Source: CAYJGN01 sp964369635 (GTDB taxonomy: Bacteria; Bacillota; Clostridia; Oscillospirales; Ruminococcaceae). Taken from it: 5,807 nt of DNA. Of this stretch, positions 1 to 5,020 are shown piece by piece. The stretch covers positions 1-5,807 of the forward strand of contig CAYJGN010000073.1 in the NCBI GenBank assembly GCA_964369635.1, given 5' to 3'. Made by a program: the position numbers and the translations under genes. Position 1 is the first letter of the stretch. Every line of letters starts with the position of its first letter. The notes beneath the pieces were generated by a model, which searched no databases, was not told the DNA's origin, and worked only from the letters and a program-made list of their open reading frames with translations.

Positions 1-446
1 TTACAGGATTTATCGCTAAAGAGAATGTTGTTGGAACACTTGCAGTTGTTTACGGTATCACAAACTTTATCGACACAGACGCACTTGAGCTTGTAGGTGG
101 TGCTTCTGAAGTTGCTTCAATAATGGGTATAACATCGGTTGCAGCTCTTGCATACCTCATGTTTAACCTATACACCCCTCCTTGCTTTGCGGCAATAGGT
201 GCTATGAATGCCGAGATGAACAGCGCAAAATGGCTCTGGTCAGCTATCGCATATCAGCTATCAGCAGGATATGTTGTTGCATTCTTTGTATATCAGATAG
301 GAACTCTAATCACAACAGGCAGCGTTGGAACAGGATTTATCCCAGGACTAATAGTTGTCGGCGCAATGTTTGCTCTTGTTGGTTTCCTTATGATAAAAGG
401 CAGCAAGAAAAAGAGTGTTGCATTAAAGAAAGAACCGGTGGTTTAA
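1..446 (+). CDS. feoB: Ferrous iron transporter FeoB, C-terminal fragment (5' end outside window)
   Basis: This is the end of the GTP-driven inner-membrane Fe(II) importer FeoB. The frame is open from the first base, with codons in phase from position 3, and stops at TAA 444-446, leaving about 147 residues. The fragment has the conserved gate-domain segment GFIAKENVVGTL, then a membrane segment containing NLYTPPCFAAIGAMNAE. The PPC cysteine there is typical of the last conserved block of FeoB. A further hydrophobic helix follows and the protein ends in a lysine-rich tail (KGSKKKSVALKKE), expected on the cytoplasmic side. The N-terminal G domain and any FeoA lie outside the window. The small gene downstream starts at the very next base, so the two are almost certainly co-transcribed. 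Family assignment is very likely. The internal ATG at 123 is not a gene start, because conserved sequence continues upstream of it. Confidence 0.95.
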   Translation, partial: TGFIAKENVVGTLAVVYGITNFIDTDALELVGGASEVASIMGITSVAALAYLMFNLYTPPCFAAIGAMNAEMNSAKWLWSAIAYQLSAGYVVAFFVYQIGTLITTGSVGTGFIPGLIVVGAMFALVGFLMIKGSKKKSVALKKEPVV

Positions 447-620
447 TTGAACGGAACTGATATAATTGTTATAGCTGTTATCTTGCTTGTTTTAGGTGGT
501 GCAGTTGCATATATAATTAAACAAAAGCGCAGCGGAGCTAAGTGTATCGGTTGCCCACACGGCAAGGCGGCAACAAAAGGAAACAACAATAGTTGCGGCT
601 GTAGCTGTAATAAAGATTAA
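447..620 (+). CDS. FeoB-associated Cys-rich membrane protein
   Basis: This small protein of 57 residues starts at TTG 447, directly after the feoB stop codon, and ends at TAA 618-620. Residues 5-24 form one transmembrane helix (IIVIAVILLVLGGAVAYII). A basic stretch KQKR follows, then a soluble tail with five cysteines (C33, C36, C50, C52, C54) including CIGC and CGCSC. Length, topology, cysteine pattern and position after feoB fit the FeoB-associated Cys-rich membrane protein family of Firmicutes. The exact function is not settled; a role in handling Fe(II) at FeoB is inferred from synteny and from the metal-binding look of the tail. TTG is the only plausible start, since there is no ATG in frame before the helix. 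A weak SD (GGTGG, 437-441) lies inside feoB, so translation is probably coupled to feoB termination. Confidence 0.9.
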   Translation: MNGTDIIVIAVILLVLGGAVAYIIKQKRSGAKCIGCPHGKAATKGNNNSCGCSCNKD

Positions 621-624
621 TTTT

Positions 625-653
625 AAAAGGACGCTTTAAAAGCGTCCTTTTTT
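625..653 (+). terminator. Intrinsic terminator of the feoB operon
   Basis: A perfect stem GGACGCT (629-635) / AGCGTCC (641-647) is extended by A-T pairs on both sides and followed by a run of T to 653. It begins five bases after the stop of the small Cys-rich gene, so it closes the feo operon and separates it from ferritin. The other strand also has a T-run, but no minus-strand gene enters here. Confidence 0.92.
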
Positions 654-678
654 ATTGCGACAAATTTAATCAAATCTA

Positions 679-707
679 TTGCATTTAGTTTAGAAATATT
701 ATATACT
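679..707 (+). promoter_or_regulatory. Sigma-A-type promoter of the ferritin gene
   Basis: A -35 element TTGCAT (679-684) is followed after exactly 17 bases by a -10 element TATACT (702-707). This gives a predicted start near 714 and a leader of about 28 bases. Both hexamers are close to TTGACA/TATAAT and the surroundings are AT-rich. With the terminator at 625-653, this makes ferritin a separate transcription unit. The call rests on sequence only. Confidence 0.75.
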
Positions 708-720
708 TAGCATAAACTAA
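685..720. promoter_or_regulatory. Candidate operator palindrome at the ferritin promoter
   Basis: Two perfect 8-base arms, TTAGTTTA (685-692) and TAAACTAA (713-720), are separated by 20 bases that contain the -10 element. Arm centres are 28 bases apart, close to a multiple of the helical repeat. One arm lies between -35 and -10 and the other at the predicted start site, a placement that would suit a repressor. It does not match the classical Fur or PerR box closely enough to name a regulator. Confidence 0.4.
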
Positions 721-741
721 CTAATAAAGGAGGCATTTCTT

Positions 742-1257
742 ATGGATGCAAAAGTAGCAAAATTACTAAACGAACAGGTAAACAAAGAACTTTACTCAGC
801 TTACCTCTACCTTGACATCTCAAACTTTTATGACAGCGAAACACTTGATGGGTTTGCAAATTGGTTTCGCATTCAGGCGATGGAAGAGCGGGATCATGCA
901 ATGATGATTATGGATTTCCTTTTGGAATGCGATGAGAAGGTTGAGCTGATGACAGTTGCAAAACCGGACAAGGTTTTTAATGACTTATTAGCACCTCTTA
1001 AAGCTTCTCTTGAACATGAGAAATTTGTCACCGCTTCGATAACAAACATCTACAAAACTGCTGTTGAGACTGGCGATATTAAAGAACAGCTATTCCTAAA
1101 CTGGTTTATAACCGAGCAAGGAGAAGAGGAGAAAAACGCTTCTGACCTTGTTTGCAAGATGGAGATATATGGCGATGATAAAAAAGCTCTTTACCTGCTA
1201 AATACTGAGCTCGCAGCAAGAGTTTATACTCCAGCTACTCAAGGCTCTGCAACATAA
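742..1257 (+). CDS. ftnA: Non-haem bacterial ferritin
   Basis: Ferritin subunit of 171 residues. The family oxidises Fe(II) at a di-iron centre and stores Fe(III) inside a 24-subunit cytoplasmic shell. The sequence is a four-helix-bundle ferritin of normal length. By alignment to E. coli FtnA, all ferroxidase ligands are present: E16, E49 and H52 (in MEERDH), E93 (in LEHEK), and Q126 and E129 (in TEQGEEEK). There is no haem-binding methionine context of bacterioferritin type, and the 171-residue length excludes Dps. The ATG at 742 is fixed by a strong SD AAAGGAGG (726-733) eight bases upstream, under its own promoter. The upstream neighbours are feoB and its partner, so import and storage genes sit together, though transcribed separately. 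A bidirectional terminator follows. The family call is very secure; the regulator is not known. Confidence 0.96.
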   Translation: MDAKVAKLLNEQVNKELYSAYLYLDISNFYDSETLDGFANWFRIQAMEERDHAMMIMDFLLECDEKVELMTVAKPDKVFNDLLAPLKASLEHEKFVTASITNIYKTAVETGDIKEQLFLNWFITEQGEEEKNASDLVCKMEIYGDDKKALYLLNTELAARVYTPATQGSAT

Positions 1258-1268
1258 AATTAAATCGC

Positions 1269-1298
1269 AAAAAAGGACGCCTTACGGCGTCCTTTTTA
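1269..1298. terminator. Bidirectional intrinsic terminator between converging ferritin and methyltransferase genes
   Basis: Stem GGACGCC (1275-1281) / GGCGTCC (1286-1292) has a four-base loop TTAC. It is flanked by a run of A on the left and of T on the right, so each strand reads a GC-rich hairpin followed by a U-tract. It lies between the ferritin stop (1257) and the stop of the minus-strand methyltransferase (1321) and can serve both. Confidence 0.92.
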
Positions 1299-1320
1299 AT
1301 CTTTCAAATCTATAAATTAA

Positions 1321-2436
1321 TTATTTAAAATACATAAAGAGATTACAGCGCATCATACCGTTATAAAGCTTTCTCTTTTTATCGGCTTTTCTGCCAAAAT
1401 ACTGCTCAAACTCTTCGTCGGACGAAATAATGCTGTATTTAAATCCGCTGTTTGGAGCAAAGGTTTGTCCCATCTTTTTGTAAATCTCACGAGCACTCTC
1501 TTTATCGGAAATCCTCTCGCCATACGGTGGGTTACAGACGATAAGTCCACCATCACCATCAAGCTTAAAATCGTTAAAATCCCCTTCTTCTACTCGAATT
1601 TTCCCAGCAACGCCTGCTTTTTTGATATTTGCTATTGATAGGTCGATAGCTTCGGGATCTATATCAAAACCAACTCCTGAAAACTCACTATCCTTAATAA
1701 CCGCCGCATATGCCTTTTGTTTTGCCTCTTTAAAGGCATTTTTATCAATAAACCCATATCTCTCAGCTGCAAACGGTCTTGCAATACCAGGGGCAATACG
1801 AAGCGCTTTATAGCTCCCTTCGATTAAAAGCGTTCCAGAGCCGCAAAACGGGTCGTATAGTCTGCCGTTGGTAGATAATCTCGATAATCTAATAATCCCT
1901 GCTGCAAGGGTCTCTTTTATCGGCGCTATTACCGATTGCTTTCTATATCCCCTCTTATGGAGTGGGTAGCCGCTTGAATCAATCATAATAACAGCTTCAT
2001 CTTTTAGAATGCCGAAAGATAGCGGCAGTGTTACACCTGTTTACTCGAAAATCGACTTATTATTGCTTCGATCAAGGCGTTTCACGACTGCTCTTTTCAT
2101 TATCCTCTGGCAGTCTGGAATACTCGCAAGCTTTGAATTTATGCTATATCCTTTAACTGGAAACTCATCATCAATACCAATATAATCCGCCCATTTAATC
2201 GCCGCAACTCCCTCGAAAAGATCATCGAATGTATAAGCGTTAAATCTGCCAGCGACAATAAGCACCCTTTCAGCCGTAGACAGGGTTATATTTGCCGTTG
2301 CAAGCAGATTATCGTCTCCACTAAAGAAAACACGTCCGTTATCAACAACAACGTCCATAGCCCCTATTTTGCGGATTTCTTCGGCAAGAACGCTCTCAAG
2401 ACCGAATATACAAGTTGCGACTAAATTATAGTTCAA
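1321..2436 (-). pseudogene. ypsC: THUMP-domain class I SAM-dependent rRNA methyltransferase (YpsC/RlmL type), interrupted by an in-frame TAA
   Basis: The family methylates 23S rRNA guanine (N2-G; RlmL in E. coli, YpsC in Bacillus). Read without the internal stop, the frame runs from TTG 2436 to TAA 1321-1323, 371 codons, the normal length. The N-terminal part (codons 1-131) has the ferredoxin-like/THUMP opening (NLVATCIFGLESVL) and ends ...DCQRIMKRAVVKRL...SIFE. Codon 132 is TAA (2041-2043). The same frame then continues with TGVTLPLSFGILKDEAVIM and the family block IDSSGYPLHKRGYR. Motif I DPFCGSGT (from 195) and catalytic motif NPPYGE (from 302) are intact. There is no frameshift or missing block, so one substitution, for example GAA to TAA in a family-like FEETG, would explain it. 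The start is chosen as TTG because GAGG (2443-2446) lies six bases before it; the GTG at 2448 overlaps that SD. A recent pseudogene, a two-piece gene or a sequence error are all possible. The ATG at 1986 could start the C-terminal part but has only a weak SD. Confidence 0.85.
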
Positions 2437-2442
2437 ATTAAA

Positions 2443-2446
2443 CCTC
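2443..2446 (-). promoter_or_regulatory. SD that sets a TTG start for ypsC
   Basis: The minus strand reads GAGG here, then six bases, then TTG at 2434-2436. The in-frame GTG at 2446-2448 overlaps this SD and so cannot use it. The protein read from TTG opens NYNLVATCIFGLE, which fits the usual family N-terminus. Confidence 0.7.
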
Positions 2447-2450
2447 ACTT

Positions 2451-2478
2451 AAAAATGCGGGGCCGCACGAGCAGCCCC
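2451..2478 (-). terminator. Intrinsic terminator after hpf, abutting the ypsC SD
   Basis: On the minus strand GGGGCTGC (2478-2471) and GCGGCCCC (2466-2459) form an eight-pair stem with one U-G wobble and loop TCGT, followed by GCATTTTT (2458-2451). The stem is very GC-rich in an AT-rich region. The T-run ends only four bases before the SD of the methyltransferase gene, so ypsC has no room for its own promoter downstream of it. Confidence 0.85.
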
Positions 2479-2486
2479 TAATATTA

Positions 2487-3005
2487 TTAATACTGTGGGC
2501 GGAGAATTCCATATCCACCATCATTTCTTTTATATACAACAGATATTCCGTTTGTTTCAACATCGAGGAAAACAAAGAAATTATGCCCAATGAGCTCAAG
2601 TTGCATAATAGCCTCATCTTGATGCATAGGGTGCAGATCAAACTCTTTAACTCGAACTAAATCGGCAGGTTCCTCTTCTGCAACAACTGGCGGTGAATTA
2701 TCAAATGCCCCACTGCGTAGTTTTGTTATGAGTTTATCTTTATTCTTAACAATTCTGCGCTCTATAACGTCAGCTGCGGCATCAACCGCTATAAACTTAT
2801 CAGAATCTTCTTTCTCACATCGGTAAATGAAGCTTTTGTATCGAACAGTTACCTCCGCTTTAATTAAATTCTTAAAGTTTGAGAGAACAACCGTGGCATC
2901 AGCCTCGTTATCGAAAAACTTTTCAAGTCTCTCAAGCCTGTCCATAACTTTGTCTTTAAACTCATCTGATAGTTCCATCTTTTTAGCTGTGAATTTTACC
3001 TTCAT
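2487..3005 (-). CDS. hpf: Ribosome hibernation-promoting factor, long form
   Basis: Long-form HPF of 172 residues. In this family the N-terminal domain binds the 30S decoding region, and the C-terminal domain dimerises to join two 70S ribosomes into inactive 100S particles during slow growth or stress. Residues 1 to about 95 form the HPF/RaiA domain (KVKFTAKKMELSDEFKDKV ... AAADVIERRIVKNKDKL). A short acidic Pro-containing linker follows (NSPPVVAEEEPADL). Residues 117-172 are the dimerisation domain (VRVKEFDLHPMHQDEAIMQ, IGHNFFVFLDVET, VVYKRNDGGYG). Length is typical. ATG 3005 is chosen over the adjoining TTG 3008 because AAGGGAG (3014-3020) then lies eight bases away. The gene has its own candidate promoter, and terminators lie upstream (yabR) and downstream. 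The family call is very secure. Confidence 0.96.
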   Translation of the reverse strand: MKVKFTAKKMELSDEFKDKVMDRLERLEKFFDNEADATVVLSNFKNLIKAEVTVRYKSFIYRCEKEDSDKFIAVDAAADVIERRIVKNKDKLITKLRSGAFDNSPPVVAEEEPADLVRVKEFDLHPMHQDEAIMQLELIGHNFFVFLDVETNGISVVYKRNDGGYGILRPQY

Positions 3006-3021
3006 CAAATCAACTCCCTTA

Positions 3022-3053
3022 GTAAAATGGGTATCTCTGTATCTTCATTTTAC
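3022..3053. promoter_or_regulatory. Candidate operator palindrome over the hpf promoter and start site
   Basis: Perfect 8-base arms GTAAAATG (3022-3029) and CATTTTAC (3046-3053) have centres 24 bases apart. The upstream arm contains the proposed hpf -10 element and the other lies just downstream of the predicted start near 3040. Only one arm would be in the mRNA, so a DNA operator is more likely than an RNA hairpin. The spacer holds AGATAC twice at an eight-base period. No known regulator motif is recognised. Confidence 0.4.
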
Positions 3054-3075
3054 CATATGATAGAGCTTATTACTA
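3047..3075 (-). promoter_or_regulatory. Candidate hpf promoter with extended -10
   Basis: The minus strand reads TGGTAAAAT, an extended -10 (TGn plus TAAAAT, 3055-3047), about 42 bases upstream of the hpf ATG. The -35 position at 17-base spacing (3070-3075) reads TAGTAA, which is weak. It lies downstream of the yabR terminator, where hpf needs a new promoter. Confidence 0.45.
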
Positions 3076-3110
3076 TTAACGAAATGTAAATAAATTTAGT
3101 TAATTTTCGT

Positions 3111-3142
3111 AAAAATGGACGGAAAAATTATCCGTCCTTTTT
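3111..3142 (-). terminator. Intrinsic terminator after yabR
   Basis: Perfect stem GGACGGA (3117-3123) / TCCGTCC (3131-3137) with a seven-base loop. Reading the minus strand, the hairpin begins seven bases after the yabR stop and is followed by ATTTTT (3116-3111). The plus strand has a T-run too, but no plus-strand gene enters. It closes the long minus-strand cluster and separates it from hpf. Confidence 0.88.
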
Positions 3143-3143
3143 G

Positions 3144-3572
3144 TTATCTTTTACGAGGACCTGAACCGCGTTTTGCTTCAATACCTCTTTTGATATCCGA
3201 CATTCTCTCTTCGCTATTCTGCTGGAACTTCTTCATCATATCTTCAAATGAAAGATCTCCTGAAGCAGTTGGCTTTGGTTGCCAAACATGCACTTTTGGT
3301 GCTGACGGCGCCCTCTCGCTTTTTCCTTCATTCGTTATGACCGTAGCGCGCTTAATCGATAAGCTAATTTTACCATCTTCAGAAATAGAGAGTATCTTCG
3401 CTTTGACGATATCTCCGATTTTTAGATGGTCGCTTATTTCTTTAACGTATGTTGCTGCAACCTCTGAGATATGCACCATACCGCTTTTTCCACCAAATTC
3501 TAAAAAAGCTCCGAATTTAGTAATTCCCGTGATTTTGCCCTCAACAATTGTTCCTATAGATACCTGATCCAA
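3144..3572 (-). CDS. yabR: S1-domain RNA-binding protein, YabR family
   Basis: Protein of 142 residues, last gene of the rqcP-yabP-yabQ-divIC-yabR cluster. Residues 5 to about 76 are one S1 RNA-binding domain (GTIVEGKITGITKFGAFLEF, GMVHISEVA, LKIGDIVKAKIL, GKISLSIK). The remaining tail is low in complexity and ends in a charged stretch with EDMMKKFQQN and a strongly basic end (KRGSGPRKR). Relatives in Firmicutes associate with the ribosome and affect translation and stress survival; the precise role here is inferred. The start is TTG 3572: the minus strand has AGGGGG (3588-3583) ten bases before it, and the S1 domain begins a few residues later with no ATG nearby. It lies 21 bases after divIC, so it is probably in the same transcript. 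The S1 call is secure; the YabR name rests on synteny and length. Confidence 0.92.
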   Translation of the reverse strand: MDQVSIGTIVEGKITGITKFGAFLEFGGKSGMVHISEVAATYVKEISDHLKIGDIVKAKILSISEDGKISLSIKRATVITNEGKSERAPSAPKVHVWQPKPTASGDLSFEDMMKKFQQNSEERMSDIKRGIEAKRGSGPRKR

Positions 3573-3593
3573 AAAAATTTGTCCCCCTTAAAA

Positions 3594-3893
3594 TTAACTG
3601 CCTGAAATATCAACATATATCCGTTCATTAGGATATGCGTATCCGAGTTTTTCGCGCGCAACTTTTTCAATATAATCGTTATTCTCTTCAAGTTCCGACT
3701 GAAGTAGCGCTTCATTATTCTGTTGTTCTAAAAGCATAACCTGCTCATTTAAATCTTCAAGCTCCTGCTCTTTTGAAGCGACATCGAGATTTAAGGAAAC
3801 AATACTAACCAAACCGTATATCAAAAAGGCAATTACAGCAAATTTATATACGATGTTTTTTCCTCTTTTTAGTTTCCTTTTTAGTTTCTCCAT
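3594..3893 (-). CDS. divIC: Cell division protein DivIC (FtsB family)
   Basis: Bitopic divisome protein of 99 residues, which in Bacillus works with FtsL and DivIB to activate septal peptidoglycan synthesis. The order is a short, very basic cytoplasmic start (MEKLKRKLKRGKN), one transmembrane helix (about 15-34, containing FAVIAFLIYGLVSIVSL), an extracellular leucine-zipper-like coiled coil (about 38-70, KEQELEDLNEQVMLLEQQN), and the family's C-terminal motif YIEKVAREKLGYAYPNE. Length and topology are typical. The ATG at 3893 lies inside yabQ, giving a 50-base overlap in another frame. The upstream SD is weak (AGAAAG), so translation may depend on yabQ. The N-terminal KLKRKLKR is encoded by a 12-base tandem repeat. 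A later start would remove the basic anchor but is not excluded. The family call is very likely. Confidence 0.93.
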   Translation of the reverse strand: MEKLKRKLKRGKNIVYKFAVIAFLIYGLVSIVSLNLDVASKEQELEDLNEQVMLLEQQNNEALLQSELEENNDYIEKVAREKLGYAYPNERIYVDISGS

Positions 3894-4416
3894 TTTTGCT
3901 TCTTTCTACTTTTTTTGTATGTGTACCTTGATTATACACTACTTTGCGCCTCTTTTTCAATAGTAATTTTCTTTGAATTGACCTTTTTTTAAGATTTTTT
4001 TTGATTATTGAGAGAAATTTCGTCATTTTTATTATTAAAATATTAAAAAAATGAAAAATCGGCGAAAAAACAGCTTCAATACAGGATAGAACAATTGCCC
4101 GAAGTCTCGTGAGTAAAATTTCAATAATGCGCTGTACACCCTTAAAAAGACAGAGATAAAAAAGGAGAAAAACAGATGCTATTATAATAATCATAAACCC
4201 GCGAAGAACTCCACCGAAATAGTTGTTCACAAATAAAAATAGAAGGATAAAAATTATAAGACAATATAGAAAATCAAAGAGGTAGGACAGCAAAGACCCC
4301 CTCTTTGTAAAGACAATTCTTATAGCTGAAACTACGCAATAGAGGAAAGCACAAAACACCCCAAAGACAGCTGAATAAAACCCTTGCACGATTTGATCAG
4401 TAACAAGTAGCTCCAA
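3844..4416 (-). CDS. yabQ: Spore cortex biosynthesis protein YabQ
   Basis: Polytopic membrane protein of 190 residues. In Bacillus, YabQ localises to forespore membranes and is needed for cortex formation. At least three hydrophobic helices are visible (about 10-35, 45-66 and 71-92), joined by the family-like segments RGSLLSYLFDFLY and NNYFGGVLRGF. A fourth amphipathic or hydrophobic segment follows around 115-130. The C-terminal 50 residues are extremely basic (KKNLKKR, LLLKKRRK, ETKKETKKRKKH) and presumably cytoplasmic. The start is TTG 4416, five bases after the yabP stop, with AGG (4427-4425) at the yabP end giving an eight-base SD spacing. The last 50 bases overlap divIC. Base composition is richer in A and T than in the neighbours, as expected for a Lys/Ile/Leu/Phe-rich protein. 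Assignment rests on membrane pattern and exact synteny between yabP and divIC. Confidence 0.85.
   Translation of the reverse strand: MELLVTDQIVQGFYSAVFGVFCAFLYCVVSAIRIVFTKRGSLLSYLFDFLYCLIIFILLFLFVNNYFGGVLRGFMIIIIASVFLLFYLCLFKGVQRIIEILLTRLRAIVLSCIEAVFSPIFHFFNILIIKMTKFLSIIKKNLKKRSIQRKLLLKKRRKVVYNQGTHTKKVERSKNGETKKETKKRKKHRI
3865..3888. repeat. Perfect 2 x 12-bp tandem repeat inside the yabQ/divIC overlap
   Basis: CTTTTTAGTTTC occurs twice in a row (3865-3876 and 3877-3888). On the coding strand it is GAAACTAAAAAG. Being a multiple of three, it is read as KLKR-KLKR in divIC and ETKK-ETKK in yabQ. It probably arose by slippage and lengthens both proteins by four residues without breaking either frame. 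Confidence 0.9.
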
Positions 4417-4421
4417 AATCT

Positions 4422-4706
4422 CTACCTAAAGAGACGGCCAAGTATTCCACCGCCCTCTTTTCTTCTATTGTTATCTTCATAATCAAGCGACTCTATCTCA
4501 CCTGAAATAGTTATATCGCCAGTCTCAACGCTTAACCTATGAACCTTTAGCAGATCACCTTTAACTGTTAAATCGCCATAATCGGTTATCACAACTATCT
4601 GGGTATCATCAAAACTTTCGATATCAAGCGCTCCTGTTATAGTTACTCGCTCCCTATCTTCAATCGTTACATTGTGCCCTTGAAAACTTCTTTTATCTTC
4701 CTGCAT
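4422..4706 (-). CDS. yabP: Sporulation protein YabP
   Basis: Protein of 94 residues of the YabP/YqfC family, which is restricted to spore formers. In Bacillus it is made under mother-cell sigma-E, but its biochemical role is not well defined. Visible family features are the opening HNVTIEDRERVTITG, the central VESFDD-like segment IESFDDTQIVV, the repeated beta-strand pattern DYGDLTVKGDLLKVHRLSVE / GDITISGEIESLDY, and a basic, glycine-rich end GGGILGRLFR. Start ATG 4706 is preferred to GTG 4715, because the GTG is part of the SD (GAGGTG, 4718-4713), which lies six bases before the ATG. The gene sits 65 bases after rqcP and five bases before yabQ, so it is likely co-transcribed with yabQ. Confidence 0.9.
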   Translation of the reverse strand: MQEDKRSFQGHNVTIEDRERVTITGALDIESFDDTQIVVITDYGDLTVKGDLLKVHRLSVETGDITISGEIESLDYEDNNRRKEGGGILGRLFR

Positions 4707-4712
4707 ATTAAT

Positions 4713-4718
4713 CACCTC
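4713..4718 (-). promoter_or_regulatory. SD that sets the ATG start of yabP
   Basis: The minus strand reads GAGGTG, six bases before ATG 4706-4704. An in-frame GTG at 4715-4713 is contained in this SD, so it cannot be the start that uses it. Confidence 0.8.
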
Positions 4719-4771
4719 AGTAGATAATATGCAGACAAGACCCTCTTTATAACCACAACGCTCTTTTAATG

Positions 4772-5011
4772 CTAAATAACTCTATACATATTCGCAGCAT
4801 CATTTTTCAAAACATGCGCTGAGAGCTCTAAAACTTCAACACAAAGCGGCTTTGCTCCGATACTTATCTCGATTTTGTCACCGACACGTACCTCGTAACT
4901 TGCTTTAATCACCTTGCCGTTCACCGATATTTTTCCAGCGTCACATGCATCGTTTGCAACTGTTCTGCGTTTTATAAGTCTTGATACCTTTAAATATTTA
5001 TCTATTCTCAT
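4772..5011 (-). CDS. rqcP: Ribosome quality-control factor RqcP (YabO/Hsp15 family S4 protein)
   Basis: Protein of 79 residues, nearly all one S4 RNA-binding domain. In Bacillus, RqcP binds stalled 50S subunits with RqcH and supports addition of C-terminal alanine tails that mark incomplete proteins for degradation. Diagnostic segments are MRIDKYLKVSRLIKRRT at the start, AGKISVNGKVIKASYEVRVGD in the middle, and the C-terminal AANMYRVI, which is typical of the YabO branch and not of other S4 proteins. The ATG at 5011 follows a GAGG about seven bases upstream (5019-5016). That SD directly abuts the T-run of the terminator after hup, so expression must come from read-through or from a promoter inside hup. 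The tail after NMYRVI is shorter than in Bacillus. Confidence 0.95.
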   Translation of the reverse strand: MRIDKYLKVSRLIKRRTVANDACDAGKISVNGKVIKASYEVRVGDKIEISIGAKPLCVEVLELSAHVLKNDAANMYRVI

Positions 5012-5020
5012 ATAATCCTC

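Noticed and set aside
182..460. Plus-strand 92-codon frame overlapping feoB
   Set aside because: Frame-shifted shadow of the FeoB C-terminus with unnatural Cys/Arg composition.
1987..2040. Frameshift as the cause of the ypsC split
   Set aside because: Both halves are in the same frame, and the residues between them (TGVTLPLSFGILKDEAVI) match the family, so only a stop codon interrupts it.
2041..2043. Recoding of TAA as a sense codon in this organism
   Set aside because: TAA is the normal stop of feoB, ferritin, hpf, yabQ, yabR, mazG and ypsC itself, and the context TAA-A does not resemble known read-through sites.
2438..2641. Minus-strand 67-codon frame within the 3' end of hpf
   Set aside because: It is out of frame with the conserved HPF dimerisation domain and spans the hpf terminator.
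3117..3142. The hairpin at 3117-3137 as a plus-strand terminator
   Set aside because: A T-run exists on that side, but no plus-strand gene precedes it; it is explained by yabR on the minus strand.
3115..3567. Plus-strand open frame of 150 codons antisense to yabR
   Set aside because: It mirrors the strongly supported S1 gene on the minus strand, has no SD or family resemblance, and begins inside the yabR terminator.
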